This document shows positions 1 to 6,597 of a stretch of 13,677 nt of DNA, piece by piece; the stretch's first letter is position 1; every line of letters begins with the position of its first letter. The notes beneath the pieces are model-generated. The model worked only from the letters and a program-made list of their open reading frames with translations, had not been told where the DNA came from and did no database searches. The stretch lies in NCBI GenBank assembly GCA_043769275.1, contig JAYVJM010000066.1, positions 1 to 13,677 of the forward strand, read 5' to 3'. The position numbers and the translations under genes are program-made. The stretch comes from JAYVJM01 sp043769275 (GTDB lineage: Bacteria > Pseudomonadota > Gammaproteobacteria > Pseudomonadales > UBA7239).

Positions 1-467
1 GGTAAGCACCCATCAAGCTGGTGCGTTTACGTTTGTTACCATCAACATAGCCGAACACCCGCTTGCCGGGCATCGCCCATGCGTATTGCCTTTCAGTACG
101 CGATTCAAACCCTGTTTCATCTAGGAAAACATAAGGCGTTTGGCTTTGTACTGTTTTGCAGTATTTTTTCAGGTAACGCCGCCGCCTGTCTTCATGTGCG
201 AGACTTTGCTGATAACGCAAAGTCTTTTTTTACGCACCATCCCCATTCGCATTAATGCTCGCGAGATAGCATTTACGCTCACATTGAGATGCGCGGCCAA
301 CTCCTTTCTTTTGGGCTCGGTTTGCTGGGTTGATGATCATCAGGTTCAGATAGCCATTTATAGATCGTGCTGCGTCCAACAGAAAATAATGCTGCTGCTT
401 CCGTTTTGCCGCTACCCTTTTTGATATGCAACAACACGCGTTTTTTAAGGTCTTGACTGTAGTTCAT
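1..467 (-). pseudogene. IS630-family transposase, frame-disrupted and 3'-truncated by window edge
   Basis: This is a DDE transposase of the IS630/Tc1-mariner group, read in three successive frames. Frame one (467 down to 279, ATG start) gives an N-terminal helix-turn-helix region starting MNYSQDLKKRVLLHIKKG with the motif VGRSTIYKWL, and then stops. Frame two resumes near 315 with ELAAHLNVSVNAISRALMRM, the second helix-turn-helix of the family. Frame three begins at the A7 run (225-231) with TLRYQQSLAHED and continues through YVFLDETGFE, which holds the first catalytic Asp, to GYVDGNKRKRTSL at the window edge. The joint between frames one and two lacks roughly 15-25 residues that family members have between the two helix-turn-helix parts, which suggests an internal deletion. 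The second shift is of the -1 type on a slippery A run and may be programmed. The C-terminal catalytic residues lie outside the window. Confidence 0.85.
225..231 (-). other. A7 slippery heptamer, candidate -1 frameshift site
   Basis: The transposase coding strand has seven consecutive A residues (T225-T231 on the plus strand). Reading CGT AAA AAA AGA continues the frame of the second helix-turn-helix and soon hits a stop. Stepping back one base gives CGT AAA AAA AAG ACT TTG CGT, which restores RKKKTLRYQQ, the expected IS630 sequence. Several IS630-family elements are known to make transposase by -1 slippage on such A runs. A simple mutation cannot be excluded. Confidence 0.45.
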
Positions 468-692
468 CCGATTAGTATACGCCTGTCTTGTTGTTTATGC
501 GATTAGCTATAGTGATGCTTTTGGATTGTGTGTTGTGTTGTGGCGTTGTGTATTGCGCTGCAACAGCCGGAAATGGTTGCGCAAGATTAAGCGCGGGAAC
601 AGCCGGCTGTGTTAGCACAAGACACCAGAAAAATGAACAACAACATTGCCGCACACTTGCTTGTAACTATCTGCATATCAGTAACTCTCGAC

Positions 693-719
693 AAAAACGA
701 TGGGTGTTTCCACCCATCG
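693..719 (-). terminator. Rho-independent terminator of phoA
   Basis: A perfect 9-bp stem (cgatgggtg at 698-706 with cacccatcg at 711-719) closes a 4-base loop. Read on the reverse strand it is followed by five T residues (A693-A697 on the plus strand). It lies 43 bases beyond the phoA stop codon at 762, in the right orientation. The other side of the stem is an A run on the plus strand, so it does not look like a forward terminator. Confidence 0.85.
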
Positions 720-761
720 AAAAAAGTAACAACAACTCAAAAAACAGGAGCCCTGTCGCGG

Positions 762-2354
762 TTATTTGAAAGGTGTTTTTGCTTTCTTGGCAAAACCAAA
801 AGCATCAGCCATGACGTGATAAATCACATTTTGCTCCACGTTTCCTTGAAACAAATAGGCATGTGGTCCTTGAGCGTAAATGCCCACGTCGTCACCCGCA
901 TGTGTTTCTGCATCCATCGGCACCGTTGCTTCTTGCATGTAGTTGATGCTGGCGGTATCGACCGCAGTTAAGTCTGGGCGCAGTGCGACGCCTGCGTAGG
1001 TGGCAGACACCGTGCCCTCATTCGACGGACTAAATTCTTTGCGCTGCATGCCGCCTGTCCAACCAGAGCCGTTGGCGTAAGAAAGCGTGGTGTACGGCAA
1101 TCCTTGCGAATCAGCCAGAGCCACTCCGTCGATTGCGGCTTTGCCCAAAATCGGGTTGCCGCGTGAAGGGTAACCGCCGATAGTGAAAACATGGCTGTGG
1201 TCGGCGGTAACGATAATCAGCGTGTCTTTGTCGCGGGTTAGCTCTTGCGCTTTTTTAACCGCTTTTGCCATCTCAATCGTATCCGTCAGCGCGCGTGCCG
1301 CGTTGCCGGCATGGTGCGCATGGTCGATACGGCCACCTTCTACCATCAGGAAAAAGCCTTTTTTATTGTTGTTCAGAATTTTAATGGCCTTTTCTGTCAT
1401 GTCCGTTAACGAAGGTTCGCCAGCCGTGTCCTTGGAGCGATCTGCCTCGTAATGCATATGTGAAAGCTCGAACAAACCCAGCAACTGTTGGGATTGTTCG
1501 GTATCGACGGCATCAAAGGCTGCTTTGTTCCACACATAAGTATGTTTAGGTTTTGCCACCCACTCTGCGGTTAGATCACGGCTGTCTTTGCGACGACCTT
1601 TTAGTGTGGGGTATTCAGGATCAGCCACCGTACTGGGCATGAAATAACTGCGGCCACCGCCAAGCATAACATCCAGCCCATTGCCATAAGGAAACTCGAT
1701 CAATTGCCGCGCAATATCTTTAACGATCGCGCCTGCTGGCAAGTTGCTGTCGGCTTCCCAATCACGGTTAGAAATGTGCGCGTAGTTCACGGCAGGTGTT
1801 GCATGGGTAATGCGGGTGGTGGTGACCACGCCAGTTGACAGCCCCATTTCCTCGGCGCGCTCAAGAATCGTTTTCACGCTTTTTGCCGCCGTTATTTCGG
1901 CATTGGACTCGTTTTTCCGAATGGTCTGATCAACTGAAATTGCGCCCTCGTTGGTTTTTACCCCAGAAACCATTGCTGTGGCCGTGGGTGCGGAGTCAGA
2001 CGTTTGCTGATTGGCACTCGCCGTTACAGACAGCGCGCGATAAGGAAACTGCTCAAAGCTCAGGCGGTTGAATTCGCCATCGACACCGCGCAACTGCCCT
2101 TCCATAATGCGCGCAGCGGTAACGGTGGAATTTCCCATGCCGTCGCCAATAAATAAAATTACGTTTTTAGCTTTTCCCATATTTCTAGGCGTTTTTTTTG
2201 CGGCTTCGACGGTTGCTTTTCCCGCATCAAACCACGCTTGGGCGTTGGTGGGCGCGTCTGCCGCGCAGGCTAAATCAATACTGGCAAATAGCGCAGTGCT
2301 GATAGCGATGGATAACAGGCTGCTGGATGGCTTTAATGAGTGCATCGTCGTCAT
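762..2354 (-). CDS. phoA: Secreted alkaline phosphatase (PhoA family)
   Basis: This is a 530-residue alkaline phosphatase that releases inorganic phosphate from phosphomonoesters in the periplasm or outside the cell. The first ~32 residues form a signal peptide (basic start, hydrophobic core, cleavage likely after LACA). All active-site elements are visible: GDGMG with metal ligand Asp71, TSDSAPTATA with nucleophile Ser121, THATPA (His184, Thr186), VEGGRIDHAHH (Glu339, Asp344, His348), TADHSH (Asp385, His386) and HAGDDV (His485). His at 184 replaces the Asp153 of the E. coli enzyme, as in many marine and eukaryotic members; in the family this affects metal preference and rate. The ATG at 2354 is preferred. 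It has AGGGA six bases upstream, and the in-frame TTG at 2390 lies at the predicted transcription start. The gene is divergent from mshE, has its own terminator (693-719) and carries a candidate Pho box, so phosphate-starvation control by PhoB is likely. Confidence 0.95.
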   Translation of the reverse strand: MTTMHSLKPSSSLLSIAISTALFASIDLACAADAPTNAQAWFDAGKATVEAAKKTPRNMGKAKNVILFIGDGMGNSTVTAARIMEGQLRGVDGEFNRLSFEQFPYRALSVTASANQQTSDSAPTATAMVSGVKTNEGAISVDQTIRKNESNAEITAAKSVKTILERAEEMGLSTGVVTTTRITHATPAVNYAHISNRDWEADSNLPAGAIVKDIARQLIEFPYGNGLDVMLGGGRSYFMPSTVADPEYPTLKGRRKDSRDLTAEWVAKPKHTYVWNKAAFDAVDTEQSQQLLGLFELSHMHYEADRSKDTAGEPSLTDMTEKAIKILNNNKKGFFLMVEGGRIDHAHHAGNAARALTDTIEMAKAVKKAQELTRDKDTLIIVTADHSHVFTIGGYPSRGNPILGKAAIDGVALADSQGLPYTTLSYANGSGWTGGMQRKEFSPSNEGTVSATYAGVALRPDLTAVDTASINYMQEATVPMDAETHAGDDVGIYAQGPHAYLFQGNVEQNVIYHVMADAFGFAKKAKTPFK

Positions 2355-2391
2355 AGAAAATCCCTGAAGTGTTAGGTTTGGAGGTGCCAAA

Positions 2392-2423
2392 GCTATAACT
2401 GGAACATGACAATGCCATGACGA
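2392..2423 (-). promoter_or_regulatory. phoA promoter with candidate Pho box (PhoB site)
   Basis: On the reverse strand, 2423-2406 reads TCGTCAT-GGCA-TTGTCAT. These are two 7-base repeats 11 bases apart, matching the PhoB consensus CTGTCAT-N4-CTGTCAT at 5 of 7 and 6 of 7 positions. Eight bases downstream is TATAGC (2397-2392), a plausible -10 element, which is the usual layout where a Pho box replaces the -35. Transcription would start near 2385, leaving a leader of about 30 bases before the ATG at 2354. The spacing and the gene identity support the call; PhoB binding itself is inferred. Confidence 0.7.
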
Positions 2424-2488
2424 GATACGTCAAAATCATGTACTGAAGCGGTAACGCATGCAGGAAAAAAGAAGCCAATGGTGTGCGG

Positions 2489-2519
2489 TTATCTATTGCT
2501 GCTTCTGTTTGTCTATACT
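2489..2519 (+). promoter_or_regulatory. Possible promoter of mshE-mshG
   Basis: TATACT at 2514-2519 is a good -10 hexamer about 50 bases before the mshE GTG. The best -35 candidate at a tolerable distance is TTATCT (2489-2494, 19-base spacer), which is weak. A better match, TTGCTG at 2496, is only 12 bases away. Only the -10 has real support. Confidence 0.25.
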
Positions 2520-2569
2520 GAAAGCGGCCGGCATGAAGCGGGTATAGGTATATTCCAGCGGAGGGATCG

Positions 2570-4342
2570 GTGACTGCAAACAATCTGACGACAAACAGCG
2601 CGCCTTCCGGCAGTGCTGCCTCCAGTAAAGAATCACAATCGAAGCTGCGTATTGGCGACATGCTGACCGATGCTGGTTTGATTAGTCCTGCGCAACTGCA
2701 ACAGGCTTTGGCGCAGCAACGCAGCAGCGGCAAAAAACTGGGCAGAGTTTTTATCGACATGCATTTGGTGGAGGAAGACGTATTCCTTCACCTACTTGCG
2801 AAGCAGCTAGGCACGGAGTTTGTCGACTTGTTGACATACTCTTTACGCCCAGAATTGGTCTTGCGACTGCCTGAAAAGATGGCGCGTCGCTATCGCGCAT
2901 TAGTGCTGTCTGAGGAAGGTAACAACACGCTTCATGTGGGCATGGCTGATCCGCTAGACCTGTTTGCTCAAGACGAATTGGCGCGCATATTAAAGTGCAG
3001 CATTAAGCCGGTTGTGGTGCGCGAGGCGGAGCTTCTGCAATGGATAGAACGCCTTTATCGTAAAACGAGCCAAATCGCCAGCATTGCCACTGAGCTGGAA
3101 GGCGAGCTAAAACAAACAGATTTTGATCTTTACTCACTCGCCGGCGATGCCTTGCTGGCCGACGCTCCTGTGGTGCGCTTGTTGCAAAACCTGTTTGAAG
3201 ATGCCGTAAATATGCATGCGTCGGATATCCATATTGAGCCGGATGAGCACGTTGTACGTATCCGGCAGCGTGTTGACGGCGTGCTCCATGAGCAAACCAT
3301 GAAGGAAACGCGCATCGCATCCGCACTTGTTTCGCGGCTAAAAATCATGTCGGGCCTCGACATTTCTGAAAAGCGTCTGCCGCAAGATGGCCGTTTTGCT
3401 ATGCGCGTGGGCAAGCGCAACATTGATGTGCGTTTATCCACCATGCCGGTGGCGTGGGGAGAGTCAGTCGTGATGCGCTTGCTGGATCAAAGCGCGGGTC
3501 TGTTGAATTTGGAGGAGTTGGGCATGTCGGAGGTAATGGCTGCCCGCCTGCGTCTGCAAATTAACCGGCCGCATGGATTGATTCTGCTAACAGGCCCCAC
3601 CGGCTCTGGTAAAACCACCACGCTTTACTCTGCGCTCAATTCGCTCAATACGCCGGAACGTAAAATTATTACCGTGGAAGACCCTGTGGAATATCGTTTG
3701 CCACGCATTACCCAAGTGCAGGTGAACGTCAAAATTGACCTGAGTTTTGCTCGCGTATTGCGTTCAGCCCTGCGCCAAGACCCAGACGTTGTCTTGGTCG
3801 GCGAAATGCGTGATCAAGAAACGGTTGAAATTGGCTTGCGTGCGGCAATGACCGGGCATTTAGTGTTTTCATCCTTGCACACCAATGATGCGGCATCCAG
3901 CGCCATGCGGCTCATTGACATGGGAGCTGCCCCCTATTTAGTGGCCAGCTCTTTGCGAGCGGTTATGGCGCAACGACTGGTGCGTAAACTTTGCGAACAC
4001 TGCCGAGAATCTTATGCGCCGGATGCGCAAGAACAGGTGTGGCTGCACTCATTGGCAAGCATGGAGGTGCTGGGCTCTTTTTGGCGTGGGCGTGGATGTA
4101 CACGCTGCAATAACACCGGTTATCACGGGCGCTTTGCTGTACATGAATTCTTGGAAATGACACCACCTTTGTTGGACGCACTGCGTCAAGCCAACCCTTC
4201 TGCCTTTGCGAAGGCCGCCGCTGTTGCGCCGGGCTTTGAGCCACTGGCGCGCTGTGCATTGCGTGCAGCTTCTGATGGCCGCACCAGCGTTGCCGAGGTG
4301 CTGCGACTTAGTGCGTCACTTGATGAAGCCATCACGGAGTAA
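2570..4342 (+). CDS. mshE: MSHA-type pilus assembly ATPase MshE (PilB/GspE family)
   Basis: This 590-residue hexameric cytoplasmic ATPase powers pilus extension through the inner-membrane platform protein. An N-terminal MshEN domain (~26-88, KLRIGDMLTDAGLISPAQL with a second LGRVFIDMHLVEED repeat) is the c-di-GMP-binding module of MshE-like ATPases. The catalytic half has Walker A GPTGSGKTT (342-350), Asp box ITVEDPVEY (367-375), Walker B VVLVGEMRD (407-415, Glu412) and His box TGHLVFSSLHTND (428-440). Four zinc-type cysteines lie at 475, 478, 510 and 513. Length and order fit intact MshE. The start is GTG, with GGAGGG just upstream; no ATG near it is better placed. The gene is 7 bases upstream of mshG. 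PilB of a type IV pilus, or GspE, are alternatives, but the pairing and the ISEKRLPQDGRF stretch favour MshE. Confidence 0.9.
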   Translation: MTANNLTTNSAPSGSAASSKESQSKLRIGDMLTDAGLISPAQLQQALAQQRSSGKKLGRVFIDMHLVEEDVFLHLLAKQLGTEFVDLLTYSLRPELVLRLPEKMARRYRALVLSEEGNNTLHVGMADPLDLFAQDELARILKCSIKPVVVREAELLQWIERLYRKTSQIASIATELEGELKQTDFDLYSLAGDALLADAPVVRLLQNLFEDAVNMHASDIHIEPDEHVVRIRQRVDGVLHEQTMKETRIASALVSRLKIMSGLDISEKRLPQDGRFAMRVGKRNIDVRLSTMPVAWGESVVMRLLDQSAGLLNLEELGMSEVMAARLRLQINRPHGLILLTGPTGSGKTTTLYSALNSLNTPERKIITVEDPVEYRLPRITQVQVNVKIDLSFARVLRSALRQDPDVVLVGEMRDQETVEIGLRAAMTGHLVFSSLHTNDAASSAMRLIDMGAAPYLVASSLRAVMAQRLVRKLCEHCRESYAPDAQEQVWLHSLASMEVLGSFWRGRGCTRCNNTGYHGRFAVHEFLEMTPPLLDALRQANPSAFAKAAAVAPGFEPLARCALRAASDGRTSVAEVLRLSASLDEAITE

Positions 4343-4349
4343 GCTCAAT

Positions 4350-5582
4350 ATGCTTTATCTTTACACAGGAAGGAATGCACAAGGGGCTGCCGTGTCAGGC
4401 GAAATAGAGGCTGGCAGCGAGCAACAGGCAGCTCGTCAATTAGCAGGAATCTCTATTACCCCCCTGTTAATTCGCCAGCAGAGTGGTGGCGGTGCTGCCG
4501 ACTCGACATCCGAAGCTGTGCGTAAACCGCTTTTTCAACGTGTGCGTACCGACGAGCTAATTGTTTTATGCCGTCAAATGGCGGCACTGACAGGTTCTGG
4601 TGTTCCTATTGTGCGCACAGTGGGCGGACTAGCGGACTCCAATCGCAATCCTATGCTGCGTGATTGCCTGCGCGTTGTGCAGCATGACTTGGAGTCGGGT
4701 CTTGGTATGTCAACCGCACTACAAGCCTTCCCAAAAATATTTTCGCCGCTTTTTATAAGTATGGTTCATGTTGGCGAGAATACAGGCCGCCTAGATATTG
4801 CCTTCAAGCGACTATCTGAATATATAGAAAAGGAGCGTGAAACACGTAAGCGCATGCAGCAAGCGGTGCGTTATCCAACCATTGTTTTTTCCGCCTTAGC
4901 TGCCGCCATTTTGGTGATTAACCTTTACGTTATCCCTGCATTTGCCAAAGTCTTTAAACAGTTCAAGACCGAGCTGCCCTTGCCTACACAGTGGCTAATT
5001 GCCAGCAGTAATTTTTTTGTGACCTACGGCCCCGAAATGCTATTTTGCGTAATTGTTTTTGCTTTTTTCATGCGGCGCTGGCTGAAAACCATGCCAGGTC
5101 AATTGTGGTGGGGGAAACAACAGCTTCGCCTGCCGATCTTGGGCGGCATTTTTGAGCGAATCATACTGTCACGCTTCGCGCACTGTTTCTCCATAATGAT
5201 TGCTGCAGGGGTTCCCATTGTCAGCACCCTGAGTGTGGTATCACGCGTACTAGAGAACGAACATGTAGGGCAAGCCATTCTTAACATGAATGCAGGCATA
5301 GAACGTGGCGATGGCTTTACTCGCACAGCGGTTGCCAGCGGCATGTTTACGCCACTCGTGTTGCAGATGATGATGGTGGGCGAGGAAAGCGGCTCCTTAG
5401 ATAAGATGCTGTCTGAGGTGGCGCGTTTTTACGAGGAGGAGGTGGACTACGACATCAAGCGCCTAGGTGATGCAATAGAACCTATTTTATTGGTGGCTAT
5501 GGGGGCTTTAGTACTGATGATGGCGTTGGGCGTTTTTCTTCCTATGTGGGATATGGGACGCGCAGCCACTGGCAGGGGATAG
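4350..5582 (+). CDS. mshG: MSHA biogenesis inner-membrane platform protein MshG (PilC/GspF family)
   Basis: This 410-residue polytopic inner-membrane protein is the platform on which the MshE ATPase acts to assemble pilin subunits. The N-terminus (YLYTGRNAQGAAVSGEIEA) is the usual start of the family. Two T2SSF repeats follow: ~69-192, with CRQMAALTGSGVPIVRTV and VGENTGRLDIAFKRLSEYIE, and ~270-395, with RFAHCFSIMIAAGVPIVSTL and VGEESGSLDKMLSEVARFYE. Hydrophobic segments at ~176-196, 228-242 and 378-398 fit the three-helix topology. The start is the ATG at 4350, seven bases after the mshE stop, with GGAG about ten bases upstream. An in-frame extension back to 4206 overlaps mshE and is unlikely. 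Together with mshE it forms a two-gene operon; no pilin, prepilin peptidase or secretin gene follows. Confidence 0.9.
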   Translation: MLYLYTGRNAQGAAVSGEIEAGSEQQAARQLAGISITPLLIRQQSGGGAADSTSEAVRKPLFQRVRTDELIVLCRQMAALTGSGVPIVRTVGGLADSNRNPMLRDCLRVVQHDLESGLGMSTALQAFPKIFSPLFISMVHVGENTGRLDIAFKRLSEYIEKERETRKRMQQAVRYPTIVFSALAAAILVINLYVIPAFAKVFKQFKTELPLPTQWLIASSNFFVTYGPEMLFCVIVFAFFMRRWLKTMPGQLWWGKQQLRLPILGGIFERIILSRFAHCFSIMIAAGVPIVSTLSVVSRVLENEHVGQAILNMNAGIERGDGFTRTAVASGMFTPLVLQMMMVGEESGSLDKMLSEVARFYEEEVDYDIKRLGDAIEPILLVAMGALVLMMALGVFLPMWDMGRAATGRG

Positions 5583-5819
5583 TTTTTTACCCACTTGCGG
5601 CTTGCTTGCCCATTTTTTTCTTGCAACAATCATAAAATGCTGTATTTTTTTGCATAAACCGCATGATAAAACTGGACGCAAAGCGATTTAAGCTCTAAAC
5701 CTAAAGATAGAAATAGTCGTGCTGAAGAAGCTGGATTATTTCCCATTGAATGGCAGGATGCCTGCGTGTTGTGGGATAAGTACACGGTTAAGGCTCATAG
5801 CCATAAGGGGGGTGCCAAG
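5583..5819 (+). other. Intergenic stretch with open frame lacking ATG, possible gene remnant
   Basis: After mshG there are T runs (5613-5619, 5643-5650) but no good terminator hairpin. TTGCAA (5621-5626) and TATTTT (5643-5648), 16 bases apart, could be a weak promoter for the next gene. From 5670 to 5819 the frame of the next gene stays open for 50 codons and reads, in part, RAEEAGLFPIEWQDACV. It has no ATG, only a GTG at 5766 and TTG at 5769. This could be the tail of a decayed neighbouring gene or an N-terminal extension. I do not recognise it. Confidence 0.35.
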
Positions 5820-6335
5820 ATGGGTATTTGTGTCACAGAATTGAGAGATTACGTGATTCGCCCGACGCTCAAGCAGCTAGGGCAGTACAGTAAAGCCGCC
5901 GAAAATTTGTTGTTAGGAACGGCGGCACAAGAATCCAGCGTAGGGTTTCATCTGCGACAGCACAATAGCCACAATTTAGGTATTTACCAAATTAGCCCTC
6001 AGCGTCATATTCGGGTGTGGGATCACTATTTGGTTACCTTGCCCGAGTTGGCCAGCGACATTCGTGGGCTTGCCAGCCAGCACGAATTTCTTGAGCGTCC
6101 ACATGCGGAGCTCACCACCAATCTTAGTTATGCTACGGCGGTTGCTTGGGCTATATACCGCCAGCACGCAGTCGTGATGCCGTGTAACGCCAACAACATC
6201 CAAGCATTAGCGCAACAGTGGCTGCTGCATTTTTCACACCGAGCACCCTCTTCGCAAAGCATGGGTGAGAGACGCGCCCAATTTATTGCTAATTACCAGC
6301 AGTTTATTCAAGCAAAACCCTTGGCGGTAGCTTGA
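5820..6335 (+). CDS. Phage-type lysozyme-like (lytic transglycosylase-fold) protein
   Basis: This is a 171-residue protein without signal peptide or membrane segment. Its middle, LLLGTAAQESS (31-40) followed by NLGIYQISP (52-60), resembles the catalytic-Glu and GLMQLMP motifs of SLT/lysozyme-fold enzymes; Glu38 would be the catalytic acid. The overall pattern (LRDYVIRPTLKQLG, then TAAQES, GIYQ, NLSYATAVAWAIYR and a C-terminal FIANYQQF) recalls a conserved phage protein family of unknown precise role. The family match is from memory of motifs, so a role in cutting or binding peptidoglycan is inferred. The start is the ATG at 5820, preceded by AAGGGGGG about seven bases upstream; GTG 5766 is a weaker alternative. 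No other phage gene is visible in the window. It lies between mshG and ubiH with its own flanking gaps, so it is probably an acquired single gene or prophage remnant. Confidence 0.65.
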   Translation: MGICVTELRDYVIRPTLKQLGQYSKAAENLLLGTAAQESSVGFHLRQHNSHNLGIYQISPQRHIRVWDHYLVTLPELASDIRGLASQHEFLERPHAELTTNLSYATAVAWAIYRQHAVVMPCNANNIQALAQQWLLHFSHRAPSSQSMGERRAQFIANYQQFIQAKPLAVA

Positions 6336-6379
6336 CGATCCGTCGCTAAGGACTGCGCCAACAATAACATCCTGATTTA

Positions 6380-6444
6380 CCGTTCACCCTGAGCTTATCG
6401 AAGGGCGCGTGCGCAAGCGGTGGCTCGACAGACTTGCCAAGAAC
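6380..6444. repeat. REP-like palindromic repeat, copy 1 (degenerate)
   Basis: The left arm, ccgttcaccctgagcttatc followed by gaaggg (6380-6405), matches the arms of the other two copies. The right arm (6426-6444, cgacagacttgccaagaacg) is decayed, and the central segment is longer. It lies between the lysozyme-like gene and ubiH. Confidence 0.7.
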
Positions 6445-6463
6445 GCTTGAATTGTTTTGGTGA

Positions 6464-6480
6464 TTGGCACTAGTTCTGCG
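6464..6480 (+). promoter_or_regulatory. Candidate sigma-54 (-24/-12) promoter upstream of ubiH
   Basis: TTGGCACTAGTTCTGCG matches the sigma-54 consensus TTGGCACGNNNNTTGCW at all seven -24 positions and three of four -12 core positions. The 12-base step between the GG and GC dinucleotides is preserved. Transcription would begin about 105 bases before the ubiH start. No activator site was identified, and sigma-54 control of ubiquinone genes would be unusual, so this may be a chance match. Confidence 0.35.
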
Positions 6481-6597
6481 ATAGATCGGACGATGGCAGC
6501 TATTCTCAATTGCTACAGCCGTGAGTGAAATACAGGCAACTGCGGGGATAGTGGCGGCTCTGCGTCAAAAAAGTCAAAATGCACACCCCCTGCTGAG

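Larger units (their letters stand above)
1..510 (-). mobile_element. IS630-family insertion sequence, partial (one end)
   Basis: The reverse strand carries an IS630-type transposase that begins at 467 and runs off the left edge of the window. IS630 elements insert at TA dinucleotides. The sequence reads CTATA around 507-511, about 40 bases upstream of the transposase start, so the element probably ends there. This end is an estimate, because the opposite terminus and its inverted repeat are outside the window. Two similar short motifs, cgattagtata (469-479) and cgattagctata (500-511), could be subterminal transposase-binding repeats, but that is inference. The copy looks inactive because its transposase frame is disrupted. 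Confidence 0.75.

Noticed and set aside
599..610. 12-base perfect palindrome acagccggctgt, with a partial copy acagccgg at 563-570
   Set aside because: It has no loop or T run for a terminator and no gene it clearly serves. It may be a protein-binding site, but nothing supports that.
488..769. Forward open frame of 93 codons
   Set aside because: Composition is Cys-rich and low-complexity, there is no ribosome-binding site or recognisable motif, and it crosses the IS end and the phoA terminator.
2355..2390. N-terminal extension of PhoA from TTG 2390
   Set aside because: It starts at about the predicted transcription start, has no ribosome-binding site, and would place 12 non-signal residues before the signal peptide.
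4206..4349. N-terminal extension of MshG
   Set aside because: It overlaps mshE in another frame and does not look like the family. The ATG at 4350 gives the standard N-terminus.
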